From positions 1-64,000 of the forward strand of contig NZ_JNZY01000025.1 of NCBI RefSeq assembly GCF_000717655.1: a DNA stretch of 64,000 nucleotides, written 5' to 3'. Below are positions 1 through 8,838 of the stretch, piece after piece. The stretch's first letter is position 1. Every line of letters begins with the position of its first letter. The position numbers and the translations under genes were made by a program. Below the pieces are notes generated by a model, which was given only the letters and a program-made list of their open reading frames with translations, did no database searches and had not been told where the DNA came from. The DNA is from Streptomyces katrae (lineage in GTDB: Bacteria; Actinomycetota; Actinomycetes; Streptomycetales; Streptomycetaceae).

Positions 1-240
1 CCGGACATCGCGGACGTCGCCGTCGTCGGCGTCCCCGACCCCCGCCTCGGCGAGGTCGGCAAGGCGTACGCGGTCCGCCGCCCCGGCTCCACCCTCACGA
101 CCGACGACCTGATCGCCTGGTCCCGCGCCGCCAGATGGCCAACTACAAAGTCCCGCGGACCGTCGAGTTCGTCGCCGAACTGCCGCGCAATCCGAAGGAA
201 CGGTCCTGCAGCGGGAACTGCGCGCCGGGCTATGGGCCAG
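1..240 (+). pseudogene. acyl-CoA synthetase C-terminus, frameshifted
   Basis: The first frame reads PDIADVAVVGVPDPRLGEVG, the C-terminal subdomain of AMP-forming acyl-CoA/fatty-acid ligases (FadD-like), which activate a carboxylate to the acyl-CoA. After about base 130 the homologous reading moves to another frame (MANYKVPRTVEFVAELPRNP), and near base 205 to a third (VLQRELRAG). At least two indels therefore break the last 80 residues, including the region around the usual conserved C-terminal lysine. The gene begins outside the window. Two sequencing errors would explain it equally well. Confidence 0.75.
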
Positions 241-399
241 GAGAGGGAAGTGTCGGCACGGCACGCCGCGAGCCGTGCGGGGTGGCGGGTCCTTCCGATA
301 GACACCGCCCGTGATCAACAGCTACCGCAGACCAGCTGTCTCCCGCTGCCGATGCGCGGGCGGGAGCGGACTTCCGAACGAGGCTGAAGGGGGGAGCCC

Positions 400-3180
400 G
401 TGTCGATGCGACGGCCTCGCCGAATGAACCGACGTGTGAAGCGCGCGGCGCGCGGCTGGCCGCGTGCGCTGCTCCTCGCGCTGGCCGTGACGCTCACGGT
501 GGTCGCTCCCGCTGGCGGGGTGGCCGCCGAGCCGCAGCCTAGCGTCCCGCCCACCGCCGTCAGCCCTTTGCCTTCGGACGGCGGTGGGAAGCTCTCGCGG
601 GTCACGCCGAAGCGGCGCGTGGACGTGCGGAGGCTGCCGCGGCCGGAGCGCACCGGCGAGCCGCAGGTACAGCGCTACCTCGCCCCACCGAAGCGGCGGG
701 CGCCCGTGGGACCGATGCGACAGCCGAGTCTGCCGGTCATCACTGCGGCGCTGACTCCGAAGGGCGCGACGCCGCGGAATGCGGTGCCTTCCTCAGCCGT
801 CGTGGAGCAGCTGAAAACGTTCCCCACGCTTGGGAACATCGACACCATCACTCCCTCCGACACCAATCTCGCGGTGGGGCCCACCTACATCGTCCAGGTC
901 GTGAACCACTCCGGCCAGATCTACGACAAGGCCGGCAGCGCGGTGGGCTCGCCCTTCGACCTGGGTGCATTCTTCGGATTCGCGGCGGAGACGGGCGGGG
1001 ATCCACGGGTGCACTACGACGCGGGGTCCGGCCGGTTCTTCGCCTCGTACGAGGGGATCCTGTCGAACGGCGATGAGGTCGACGTCGCGGTCAGCGACAG
1101 CTCCGACCCCCGCGGACAGTGGACCGTGTACAACATCGGAAGCAACAGCTCCAACGTTCAGCAGGACCGGCCGCTGCTCGGGTACAGCAACGACAAGGTC
1201 ACGCTGAGCTGGAACAACTTCGACCTCGCAGCCGACCCCGAAGTGTTCCTGGGCGCGGTGAACGTGGTCGTCAACAAGGCGGACCTGCTGGCCGGCGGCA
1301 CGATCAGCTTCACGACGTTCGCACAGGACATCAGCCTGGACGACTCCGTCCCGGCCACCTCGCTGTCGGGGATCAACGATCAGCTCTCGATGAAGCACGA
1401 GGGCACCAACGTGATTGTGTCCACGATCACCGGCGTGCCCGGCGTCAGTGCGGTCAACCGCACCCTGAACACCATCGCCATCGGAACCGCACCCCCACCA
1501 CCGACGTGTGGCGGCGAAAGGGGATGCGCGGCTCAGCCGCCCGGGGGCGACGCCACCATCGCGACGAACGACGACCGGATGCTCTCGGTCGCGTGGCAGA
1601 ACAACCACCTGTGGGGCGTCTTCAACGTCAGCTGCACCCCCCTCGGCGACACCGCGGTCCACACCTGCCAGCGCTACGTCCAGATCGCGACCGGTGGTGG
1701 CCAGAGCCTGGCGACCAACCTCAATCTCGGCCTCGTGGGCGGAGACATCTACTACGGCTCGTTGACCCTGAACGACGAGGACGACCTGTTCTCGGGCTTC
1801 ACCGCATCCTCGTCCACGATGTTCGCCACTGCCGTCGCGATCGGAGTGCCGGGCGGCAACTTCCCGGCCAGCACCTTCGGCGACTTCTACGCCGCGGGCA
1901 CGCAGGCGTACGCCTGCCGCTGCAACGGCGACAGCCGCTGGGGCGACTACTCCGGCACCGCGCGCGACCCCAGCAACCCCAAGGACGTCTGGACGGTCCA
2001 GCAGATCGGAGCCACCGGCGACACCGGGATCTTCGGCGGTGACTGGGGCACCGCGATGGACCGCGTCACGCTGTCCCCGCCCACCGTCACCAGCGTCACC
2101 CCGAACCACGCTCCCGAACTCGCCCAGTGCGTGAACAGCGTGACCGTGCGCGGTACGGAGTTCCCGACGAGCGGCACCACCGTCAGCTTCGGCTCAGTGG
2201 CCGCCACGAACGTGAACGTGAGCGGGCCGGAGGAATTGACCGCGCAGGTGCCGCCGCAGGCACGGGGCACGGTGGACGTCACCGTGACCACCCCGAACGG
2301 CACCAGCCCGATCACCGCCGCCGACCAGTTCACCTACGATCCGGACACGACCGCACCGACCCTCTCCGCGAGCATCTCCCCCGCACCGAACGGCGCGGGC
2401 TGGAACACCACCAGCCCGGCCACCGTCAACATCAGCGCCAGTGAGGGGGCCTGCGCCTCCGGCGTCCAGAAGATCACCTACAGTGCGAGCGGCGCCCAGC
2501 CGATCGCATCCACCGTCGTCTCCGGCGCCAGTGCCGCCGTCCCGATCACGGTGAACGGCGTGACCACCGTGACCTACACCGCCACCGACAACGCCGGCAA
2601 CACCTCCACACCGCAGACCATCACCGTGCGGCTCGACACGGTGGCGCCGTCGATCACCATCGTCCGACCGGCGGCCGGCACCTACCTGTACCGCCAGGCG
2701 GTCACCGCGTCCTACTCGTGCACGGACGCCACCTCCGGAGTGGCAAGCTGCGTCGGCACAGTTCCCAACGGCAGCCCCGTCAACACCTCGACGCTCGGCA
2801 CGCACACGTTCACGGTCAATGCGAAGGACGTTGCCACGAACCCGTCCACCAAGAGCGTCACCTACACGGTGGCGTACCGGATCTGCCTGCTCTACGACCC
2901 GGCCCGCCCGGTCCGCCTCCTCGGCCAGGTCGTCATCTCCCTGCGGATCTGCGACGCCAACGGCAACAACCTCTCCAACTCCAACATCACCGTCACGGCC
3001 ACCCGGATCACCGGCCCCGTCACCAGGACCGTCGGCGCCCGCATGCTCTACACCCCGCTGTCCGCCGGCTACAGCCTCCCCGTCAGCACGCAGGGGCTGC
3101 CCAACGGCAACTACAACCTCGAATTCACCATCAGCGGAGCAGACCCCACAACCCACGTAGCACCCTTCACCCTCCGCTGA
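400..3180 (+). CDS. large secreted protein with IPT/TIG and Ig-like domains
   Basis: A 926-residue exported protein that starts at GTG behind an AAGGGGGGAG ribosome site. The basic N-terminus (RRPRRMNRRVKRAARG) is followed by a hydrophobic stretch and an AA-E cleavage region near residue 45, so it is secreted. Residues ~110-555 are beta-rich with repeated SF/YxGS-like turns and look propeller-like; I see no catalytic motif I can name. Residues ~560-650 form an IPT/TIG immunoglobulin-like domain (TVTSVTPNHAPEL, then VTVRGTEFP). Two Ig-like domains follow (TATDNAGN; TVNAKDVATNPSTKSV), then a C-terminal beta domain. The function is unknown; cell-surface adhesion or polymer binding is inference. 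Confidence 0.85.
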   Translation: MSMRRPRRMNRRVKRAARGWPRALLLALAVTLTVVAPAGGVAAEPQPSVPPTAVSPLPSDGGGKLSRVTPKRRVDVRRLPRPERTGEPQVQRYLAPPKRRAPVGPMRQPSLPVITAALTPKGATPRNAVPSSAVVEQLKTFPTLGNIDTITPSDTNLAVGPTYIVQVVNHSGQIYDKAGSAVGSPFDLGAFFGFAAETGGDPRVHYDAGSGRFFASYEGILSNGDEVDVAVSDSSDPRGQWTVYNIGSNSSNVQQDRPLLGYSNDKVTLSWNNFDLAADPEVFLGAVNVVVNKADLLAGGTISFTTFAQDISLDDSVPATSLSGINDQLSMKHEGTNVIVSTITGVPGVSAVNRTLNTIAIGTAPPPPTCGGERGCAAQPPGGDATIATNDDRMLSVAWQNNHLWGVFNVSCTPLGDTAVHTCQRYVQIATGGGQSLATNLNLGLVGGDIYYGSLTLNDEDDLFSGFTASSSTMFATAVAIGVPGGNFPASTFGDFYAAGTQAYACRCNGDSRWGDYSGTARDPSNPKDVWTVQQIGATGDTGIFGGDWGTAMDRVTLSPPTVTSVTPNHAPELAQCVNSVTVRGTEFPTSGTTVSFGSVAATNVNVSGPEELTAQVPPQARGTVDVTVTTPNGTSPITAADQFTYDPDTTAPTLSASISPAPNGAGWNTTSPATVNISASEGACASGVQKITYSASGAQPIASTVVSGASAAVPITVNGVTTVTYTATDNAGNTSTPQTITVRLDTVAPSITIVRPAAGTYLYRQAVTASYSCTDATSGVASCVGTVPNGSPVNTSTLGTHTFTVNAKDVATNPSTKSVTYTVAYRICLLYDPARPVRLLGQVVISLRICDANGNNLSNSNITVTATRITGPVTRTVGARMLYTPLSAGYSLPVSTQGLPNGNYNLEFTISGADPTTHVAPFTLR

Positions 3181-3203
3181 CACCACCACCCCACCGAAAC
3201 GTG

Positions 3204-3236
3204 CCGGCTCGGCCCCGACCCCCGGGGCCGAGCCGG
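3204..3236. terminator. bidirectional hairpin terminator
   Basis: Perfect 13-bp arms, CCGGCTCGGCCCC and GGGGCCGAGCCGG, around a 7-base loop, lie between two convergent genes. There is no U-tract, as is usual in streptomycetes. Confidence 0.8.
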
Positions 3237-3323
3237 TACGCAACGGGGAAAGACGTTCGGCAGCCGCCTGCCGCCGACCGCTACACAAAGGCTCCGGACC
3301 TTCAGCGTGAAATGACAGCAACG

Positions 3324-4013
3324 TCACCACGCATGACCTCGGCGCCCCTCCCGCCACACGCAGAGATGCCTGCGGCGGGAGGGCTGGGCAGGCCAGAGAG
3401 TGCCTACGTTCCGGCTCGAACTGCGCTCGGCCTTCTCCAGGGTTTCCAGCACCTTGCTCGCGATCGCGACGGCCTTCTCGTCTCCTCGCGCCAGCGCTCC
3501 CTTGGCCCAGTCCACATGCTCAGTGAAGGCCTTGTCGAGGCAGGCCCTCGCTGGTGGCACGCCGTGGGTATCAAGGAAGTCGTAGAAGGCGGTCCACTGA
3601 ACGTCGGAGGCGGCGCTGGCGGGTTCCGGAGTGCTGCGGGTGGCAGTGGCCCGGTCCATTGCCTCCGCGAAGTCGGGCTCACGGCTGCGGCGCTGATAGA
3701 CCGTCGCGGAAGTGATGCCGACCTCAGCCGCGGCCTTCGTCGTCGCCATCCCGGCCCGCAGATACTCGAGGAACTGCCGCCGCCGCTCCGGCGGAAAACG
3801 GGAGGGGCGACGCTCCGCCCGCTTCACGGTCGCGGCGGCCACCGCGTCGCACGCGGCCGCGAACGCCGGCTGCTCACTGCGCCAGGTGTTGGCCTGCCCG
3901 CCACCGTCGAACAGGATCTGGGACGCCAGGCTGGCCGACGCGCCCAGAGCCGGCAGCCGCAGGTCGTCCGCGCGACCGACGATGCCCACTGCCTCGGCGC
4001 CGCCCGGGTCCAC
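3324..4013 (-). CDS. tandem helix-turn-helix protein, terminase-small-subunit-like
   Basis: The best-defined part is an HTH unit, FLEYLRAGMATTKAAAEVGI then TSATVYQRRSREPDFAEAMD, the layout of small-terminase/homeodomain-like DNA-binding domains in phage proteins. An earlier stretch (LGASASLASQIL...TWRSEQPAFAAACD) looks like a degenerate first copy of the same unit, so the protein probably has two tandem HTHs. The C-terminal ~100 residues are helical and not recognised. The GTG start has no clear ribosome site, so the true N-terminus may lie elsewhere or be frameshifted. The role is unknown; a phage or mobile-element origin is inference. Confidence 0.55.
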   Translation of the reverse strand: MDPGGAEAVGIVGRADDLRLPALGASASLASQILFDGGGQANTWRSEQPAFAAACDAVAAATVKRAERRPSRFPPERRRQFLEYLRAGMATTKAAAEVGITSATVYQRRSREPDFAEAMDRATATRSTPEPASAASDVQWTAFYDFLDTHGVPPARACLDKAFTEHVDWAKGALARGDEKAVAIASKVLETLEKAERSSSRNVGTLWPAQPSRRRHLCVWREGRRGHAW

Positions 4014-4203
4014 GCCGTGGCCACGGAGGTTTCCGTCCTCCCCGTCCGGTGCGCTGGTGGCGCAGCCCCGGCTTCAACGTATCCACCGGCCTCCTGGGCG
4101 GCCTTCCCCCGAAAGGGCGGCGTCCGGGCGGCCCAGAGATCGACGTCGGGGTGGAGGTCCAGATCCTGGTGTCGGCGTCTCGCACGGCGATAGCGTGGGC
4201 TCC

Positions 4204-4725
4204 ATGATCGTATGGCTCAACGGCACCCACGGCGCAGGCAAGACGACGACCAGTGCACTCGTGCAGCAGCTGATCCCGGATTCACGGGTGTTCGATGCCG
4301 AAAAGGTCGGCGAGACGCTCATGGACATCAAGCCGGGACTGCCCTGGACGGGCAACTTCCAGGACTGGTCGCCGTGGCGGCCACTCGTGGTCGAGACCGC
4401 CCGCCGCGTACTCGACTACACCGGCGGCACTCTGGTGATGCCCATGACTGTCCTGGTCGAGCAGTACTGGCGCGAGATCAGCTCGGGCCTCGCCCAGCAT
4501 GCGATTCCAGTACGGCACTTCGTTCTCCACGCTGACCAGGAAACTCTCCGCGGGCGCATCGAGGGGGACACGGACCTTGGTCCTTCCCCGTTCCGTCTCG
4601 CATACCTCGAGCCCTACGCCGAGGCGGCCCGCACCTGGCTGCACGGTGAGGCTGAGGTCATCGACACCACACACCTCACGCCCGCCCAGGCCGCCCTGCA
4701 GATCGCGGAGGCCGTCAAGAGTTGA
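4204..4725 (+). CDS. TmrB-like P-loop kinase/ATPase
   Basis: A 173-residue protein that starts MIVWLNGTHGAGKTTTSALV. This is a Walker A loop (GTHGAGKTT) right at the N-terminus, as in TmrB-type and other small nucleoside/nucleotide kinase-like NTPases of actinomycetes. The later segment RHFVLHADQETLRGRIEGD matches the lid region of the family, with an arginine that would contact ATP phosphates. The length is normal for the family. The cytosolic substrate is unknown; relatives phosphorylate or detoxify nucleoside antibiotics such as tunicamycin, but that is family knowledge and is not shown here. The ATG at 4204 fits because the P-loop follows immediately. Confidence 0.8.
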   Translation: MIVWLNGTHGAGKTTTSALVQQLIPDSRVFDAEKVGETLMDIKPGLPWTGNFQDWSPWRPLVVETARRVLDYTGGTLVMPMTVLVEQYWREISSGLAQHAIPVRHFVLHADQETLRGRIEGDTDLGPSPFRLAYLEPYAEAARTWLHGEAEVIDTTHLTPAQAALQIAEAVKS

Positions 4726-4750
4726 CGTGTGTCCGTCGACCTTCGCTACT

Positions 4751-4865
4751 GGTGACACATGGGGTTGCTGAATCAGCATCCGTGACAAGCCGCGTGCCTC
4801 ACTGGTGACAACCAGGCTGCTTCGGCCGGTCCCATTGCCCATGTCATCCGGCTCTGCCGGTGACA
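4751..4865. repeat. four GTGACA repeats, possible IS terminus remnant
   Basis: The heptamer (G/C)GTGACA occurs at 4751, 4781, 4804 and 4859, three copies as GGTGACA, in an otherwise non-coding stretch. Multiple GTGACA-type repeats are typical of IS21-like ends, so this may be a leftover terminus. No transposase accompanies it and the assignment is weak. Confidence 0.3.
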
Positions 4866-5012
4866 ACTACTGAGCTTCGGCTCACACATGTACCGCTCCG
4901 GGAAAGGCGGTGGCGGTCACCGGCACGGTGTCCGCCACCGCCGTTTCCTGCCCCGGCCTCGACCTCCACGCCGACCGCCCCACCTTGAGCTGACCTGCGA
5001 CCTCACAAAGTC

Positions 5013-5588
5013 TCAGCGCGCGTAACAGGAGGAGTCGGGTGACTTGTTGGACGTGCGAGGTCGGTCGTTGCGGAACTCGAAGAACTTCCTTTGACCACCG
5101 CTCGGCGACATGCACCATGAGCGGCTGCTGCGGCTTGTCCTGGGTGACGAGCAGCGGGCCCGGGTCGGCAATGCGCTGGTAGCTGAGGTCGTTGGAGTCG
5201 ACGTTGTAGCTGAACGAGCCCAGCTCACTCCCGTAGAAAGCCGGCGCGGGCTCGGACGGGGAGGCGCCCTTGCGCCGGAGCTCCAGACGGGCACCGTCGA
5301 TAACTTCCACGGTCTCAGTGCGATGGCGCGTCGACATCGTCGGCTGCAGATACAGCCACACCTCACTCCCCTGGGCGATCCGCCAACGTGAGCCAGCGTC
5401 ACGTCAGTCTTCGGCTCGGCCTGCAGGGTCACCAGGTTGTAGAGGGCGATGGCCATCGCGGCCGCACCAGTGACGGTGGTGCCCCACTGGTGCACAGCAT
5501 CAAAAAGCTTATGGCCCTGTCGCTGTGAGGCCTGATCCGCGCTCCTCACCACACCAACGTGTACCGGCCTATTCGTCCTGCCCGGCAA
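5013..5588 (-). pseudogene. small membrane-anchored protein, two frameshifts
   Basis: One coherent protein can be read only by joining three frames. The N-terminal part contains the hydrophobic TGAAAMAIALYNLVTLQAEP. A central part starts near VWLYLQPTMSTRHRTETVEV and continues through SFSYNVDSNDLSYQRI. The C-terminal part is GGQRKFFEFRNDRPRTSNKS and ends at the TGA at 5013. The frame changes fall near 5390 and 5100. I do not recognise the family. A decayed gene and two base-call errors are both possible. Confidence 0.5.
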
Positions 5589-5744
5589 CTCAACGGGCGG
5601 GTCAAAGCGGCCTGCTGCTGCGCGACGGCGGCCCGCGCTTCGCCAGTCTCTTGAACGGGGCCACCGCCGCCTGCTCGTCAGGTTGCCCGCTCGAGGGCGA
5701 GGTCCTCGTTCGGGCAGTCGGCCGCTTACGTCGGAGGCGCCTCA

Positions 5745-5832
5745 GGGCCCGCTCTGGTCCACCTCCAGTCCCCGCCGATGCTCGGTGGCCACCCACTCAC
5801 CGATGTACCGGCAGTGCACCGCTGGTCGGCTG
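5745..5832 (-). pseudogene. possible DUF1524/HNH C-terminal scrap
   Basis: On the minus strand a short frame reads CRYIGEWVATEHRRGLEVDQ and stops soon after. This resembles the C-terminal CxYxxxWxxxKxRWxLxVD block of secreted DUF1524-type HNH proteins of Streptomyces. Nothing upstream extends it. Weak call from one short motif. Confidence 0.3.
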
Positions 5833-5858
5833 GAAGTCGCCGGGTTCCGGTCTGACTG

Positions 5859-6124
5859 TCAGGTGTGCAGGCGGCTGTTGGCGCCGTCGGCGCTCTCGTC
5901 GTTGAACCAGTAGTCGCCCGCTGCCAGGGAGCGGAACGGCTGGATGGCCGCCCGCCAGTGCGACCGCGACCGCCCGCTTGCCGTCCTTGCGCGGCTGGAG
6001 CGTGTGGGCGCCGGGCCGCCAGTCGATGAAGTCCTCCACCACGCTCATCGGCCCCGGCGGATCCTCCCGCGGCAGAACGAACGTCACCTCGGTACCGCCC
6101 CTTCCGCGGCCTGCGCTCCAGCAT
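5859..6124 (-). pseudogene. CBM48 / isoamylase early-set domain protein, frameshifted
   Basis: Joined frames give MLERR, then VTFVLPREDPPGPMSVVEDF, IDWRPGAHTLQPRKDGKRAV, and finally FRSLAAGDYWFNDESADGAN to a TGA at 5859. That is the single-domain CBM48 (isoamylase N-terminal, glycogen-binding Ig-like fold) protein common in streptomycetes. An extra base sits near 6093 and another shift near 5945, so no frame spans the domain. These proteins bind alpha-glucans; this copy is probably inactive unless the indels are sequencing errors. Confidence 0.65.
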
Positions 6125-6179
6125 GAGTGGCTCCAGTCGATGAGGAGCACAACGGAAGGCCCCCTCCTCAGGTCGCCCC

Positions 6180-6705
6180 GATGCCGGCCGCGCCCCCGCG
6201 TAGCCGAAGGCGTGAGCGGGGCCGTCAGCCCGTGGTCGGCGGACAGGGCCTCCAGCAGGGCGAGGCGCTCCCGGTACGGGCGGGACAAGAGCTTCACCCC
6301 GTCCAGCTGCGGCACGTCGAACGCGACGAAGTAGGCCGGCCACCGGGCGGCCAGTTCGATCCGCCGTGGCCGCGGGCGGCGGCCCGGCGCTGCAACGCCT
6401 CGAACGACAACCGGCCCCTCTCCGGGTGCCACACCAGCAACTCGCCATCGCGTACCAGGCCGCCCGGCAACTGCTGCGCGGCAGCCTCGAGGAGATCCGG
6501 GAACCGGTCCTGCACGAGGAAACCGCGCCGGGTCTGCACCACCACCCGACCTCCTAGGCTGGCCCCGGTGAACAAGAGCGCCCGTGCCCCTCGAACTTCT
6601 GCTCAAACGCCAGCGGGCCCAGCACACCCGGGCCCGGCACCGACTCCGCAGCCTGCGCCGGCATCGGCTCCACCGGCGGACAACGTCACCCAGGAACCTC
6701 CTCAA
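6180..6705 (-). pseudogene. ATP-dependent DNA ligase fragment (copy a)
   Basis: Several frames together give PGVLGPLAFEQKFEGH, then LLFTGASLGGRVVVQTRRGF, then LVRDGELLVWHPERGRLSFE, then WPAYFVAFDVPQLDGVKLLS. This is the nucleotidyltransferase domain of an actinobacterial ATP-dependent (LigC/LigD-type) DNA ligase, with the motif I lysine in QKFEGH and motif III in VAFDV. A missing base just after EGH and further shifts downstream break it. The OB-fold C-terminus is absent. It is the longest of five fragments of this family in the window, and the only one that shows an uninterrupted AACTTCTG motif (6594-6601) at the active-site codon. Confidence 0.75.
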
Positions 6706-6803
6706 GGCCGCCCTCCCCCTTCCCGAGTCACCCTGGCCGCCGCGCACGTGTCACGAGGCGACCGTTCTTGTCGCCGCGGCCCTGCGGCTCGGGGTGAAGC
6801 GGC

Positions 6804-7376
6804 TCACCTGCCGTTGCAGACCCGGTTGAAGGCGCGGTTGGCCGCCTGGGTCCAGGCCTGCCAGTAGGCGTCGCTGTGCTGCTGGCCGGACTTGTCCGCC
6901 ACCGGCTTGGTCTCGCAGCTCTTCTTGGCCGCCGCGGCGCCCGCCTGGGTGCCAGCCTCGCGGCCCTGGGCAGTGTCCCGCCGGGAGCCCGGCTGGACCG
7001 GGGGCGTGTTCTGCGGGTTCTGAGGCTTCGGTGTCGCCGCCGAGCCCACCTTCTTGCAGTTCACGAAGGTGAAGTTCTGGTCCTCGTTGACCGCGAGGAC
7101 CGTGTAGTCGACGTTCTTCTGGAAGCGCTGCACGCGGAAGGTTCCGTCCGGGCCTATCGCCAGGTCCACGGTGCTCTCGCCGTCGTTGAGCTTGCGGGGT
7201 TCCGTGAACCCCTCGCCGGTGATCACGACGTACGTGTCGTTCGGCCCCGGCGTGACCGTACAGCTGGCGGCCGGAACTGCCGCGCCAGCGGCCGGTGCGA
7301 AGATGACGGCGCCACTGCATACGGCCGAGGAGACAAGCACGGACGTGACCACGGCGCGCCGGGTGCGTCGGTACAT
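6804..7376 (-). CDS. small secreted protein of unknown function
   Basis: A 190-residue protein starting MYRRTRRAVVTSVLVSSAVC, a Sec-type signal peptide ending near GAAVPAA. A GGGAGAA ribosome site supports this start over one 15 codons upstream. The mature protein has a beta-rich N-terminal half (TYVVITGEGF; DGTFRVQRF), a Pro/Gln/Gly-rich linker and a C-terminal helix, SDAYWQAWTQAANRAFNRVC, with a terminal Cys that could pair with the Cys in FVNCKKV. No family recognised. Confidence 0.75.
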   Translation of the reverse strand: MYRRTRRAVVTSVLVSSAVCSGAVIFAPAAGAAVPAASCTVTPGPNDTYVVITGEGFTEPRKLNDGESTVDLAIGPDGTFRVQRFQKNVDYTVLAVNEDQNFTFVNCKKVGSAATPKPQNPQNTPPVQPGSRRDTAQGREAGTQAGAAAAKKSCETKPVADKSGQQHSDAYWQAWTQAANRAFNRVCNGR

Positions 7377-8044
7377 GAGGGTTCTCCCATCAGAAGTGGA
7401 GGGGGAGGGGGAGGGGGACATGACTTGGCAGCCCTCGAGTTCATGCTCCCCCGCCCGTCACGGGGTGTCGACCGGAGGCCCGCGCGGCTGCCGCGGCCGC
7501 CGAGCCGACGTAGCACTGGCGGCCGTCGCACCGCCCGAGCATCTCCCGCCACACCTTCGCCAGTAACGTGCGGTAGGCATCCGGACCGCGCCATCGGGGA
7601 AACGCGCGCGCACTACCGATGGATCAGCCGCTCCGTCCAGGTCCCGCCGCGGCGGCACGGACGGCAGAGCGGTTGAACGTTCCCGTCACGTCGTCGAGGG
7701 GGATCCCTGCTTGATCGCCAACGCGCCGTGCCTGATCCGGTCGTTTCGGGCCTGGCCGATGCCGGGCTGGACGTCGTCACCGCATGAGCACACCCGCGAT
7801 CTCCGAAACTGATCGCCACACGTCATCCGCCCCCTTGCAGCTCGAGAGGCGGCTCCGCCAAAACCCGCCGCTCGCCCCGCCGACCACGGCCGCGTCACTC
7901 GTCCCTGACCGGGCGGGCTCGCTCCAGGGGCGTCCGCCCACGGACGGGCGCCACCCGACCGGCCCGTCGCCTTGTCCGGTGCGGTGCCGCGTGGCACCGT
8001 CGGAAAGCCTCAGCCCCCAGCCCCCACGACAGAGGAGGCCGCGC
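7377..8044. other. intergenic region with a possible coding scrap
   Basis: Between divergent genes. A GAGGGG-rich repeat (7398-7417) lies just upstream of the 6804-7376 start. On the minus strand 7441-7640 is open and has coding-like codon use (AYRTLLAKVWREMLGRCDGR, ending TGA at 7441), but no start codon or family is visible. The rest holds nothing I can support. Confidence 0.4.
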
Positions 8045-8248
8045 ATGGCCGACGACCTGGCCGCGGACACCATCCGGAAACTGGAAGACGTCATGGCGTC
8101 CCGCTCCCTGCCGGAACACACCACCGAACTGCTTCGCGTCTCCCTCAGCCAGGCCAGGGCGGCGAAGACGGCCGGTCACGACCAGGAGGCGATCACCATC
8201 GCCGCCCAGGCCCTCCAGATTGCGGAGACCGCGTCCACGGACCGGTAG
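8045..8248 (+). CDS. small conserved helical protein
   Basis: 67 residues, MADDLAADTIRKLEDVMASR onward, mainly amphipathic helix, acidic at the start and Ala/Gln-rich at the end (AAQALQIAETA). A perfect AGGAGG at 8032 with good spacing fixes the ATG; the frame upstream has no ribosome site. The composition looks like a small cytosolic streptomycete protein. Function unknown. It converges on the SH3-like gene across a strong hairpin. Confidence 0.65.
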   Translation: MADDLAADTIRKLEDVMASRSLPEHTTELLRVSLSQARAAKTAGHDQEAITIAAQALQIAETASTDR

Positions 8249-8256
8249 CGGCACGC

Positions 8257-8300
8257 CCCGGCCCCCGGCCCCCGGCGGCAGCTGGGGACCGGGGGCCGGG
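8257..8300. terminator. hairpin between convergent genes
   Basis: 12-bp perfect arms CCCGGCCCCCGG (8257-8268) and CCGGGGGCCGGG (8289-8300). It can serve both the small + gene and the - strand SH3-like gene. Confidence 0.75.
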
Positions 8301-8319
8301 ATCCGAGCCGGTGGGACCG

Positions 8320-8676
8320 TCAGCAGTGGCCGACGCTGGTCTGGCCGGCCACCAGCGATGAGTGGACGTAGCCGGTCCCCACGTAGCTGGAGACGCGGAA
8401 CCAGCGGTTCGAGGCATAGTTCGAACTCGGCGGGTAGACCCACTGGCTGTCGGTCCAGCACAGCATCGTGACGCCGGTCCCGTTGGACAGGTAACCAAGC
8501 GAACCGCACCCGGTGTTCGCGCAGGTGCGCTCGTTCGCCCCGCCGCTGTTGGACGAGATGTAACTGCCGGCCGCGTCGGCGCCGCCGGCGCCGGCGAGCA
8601 GACCGGTCAGGGCGACGGCGGCCGCGGCGGCGGCCAGTCCGGCCCGGGACCGCAGGGTGGTGATCGTCATGCGCAT
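8320..8676 (-). CDS. secreted SH3-like (SH3b) protein
   Basis: 118 residues. The ATG at 8676 is preceded by GAGGAGAA. MRMTITTLRSRAGLAAAAAA leads into a signal peptide with a likely AxA cleavage at GADAA. The mature ~85 residues carry the bacterial SH3 pattern: ERTCANTGCGSLGYLSNGTG, then MLCWTDSQWV and NRWFRVSSYVGTGYVHSSLV. Four Cys residues could form two disulfides. Such domains bind cell-wall peptides or accompany hydrolases, but no catalytic domain is attached. Probably a free extracellular wall-binding protein; the ligand is unknown. Confidence 0.8.
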   Translation of the reverse strand: MRMTITTLRSRAGLAAAAAAVALTGLLAGAGGADAAGSYISSNSGGANERTCANTGCGSLGYLSNGTGVTMLCWTDSQWVYPPSSNYASNRWFRVSSYVGTGYVHSSLVAGQTSVGHC

Positions 8677-8838
8677 CGTCGTTCTCCTCGGGAGACTCGC
8701 GGTGGTGTGCGGCGCCCCGGCCGATCCGGCGGCGCTCCACCAGAGAGCCATCCCGACGGCGGCGGGGGAAGGAATCAACCGCAGGTCGACCAGGCCCGTA
8801 CGACGGTCCGTACAACTCCGTACAGCCCGGCGGCCCGT

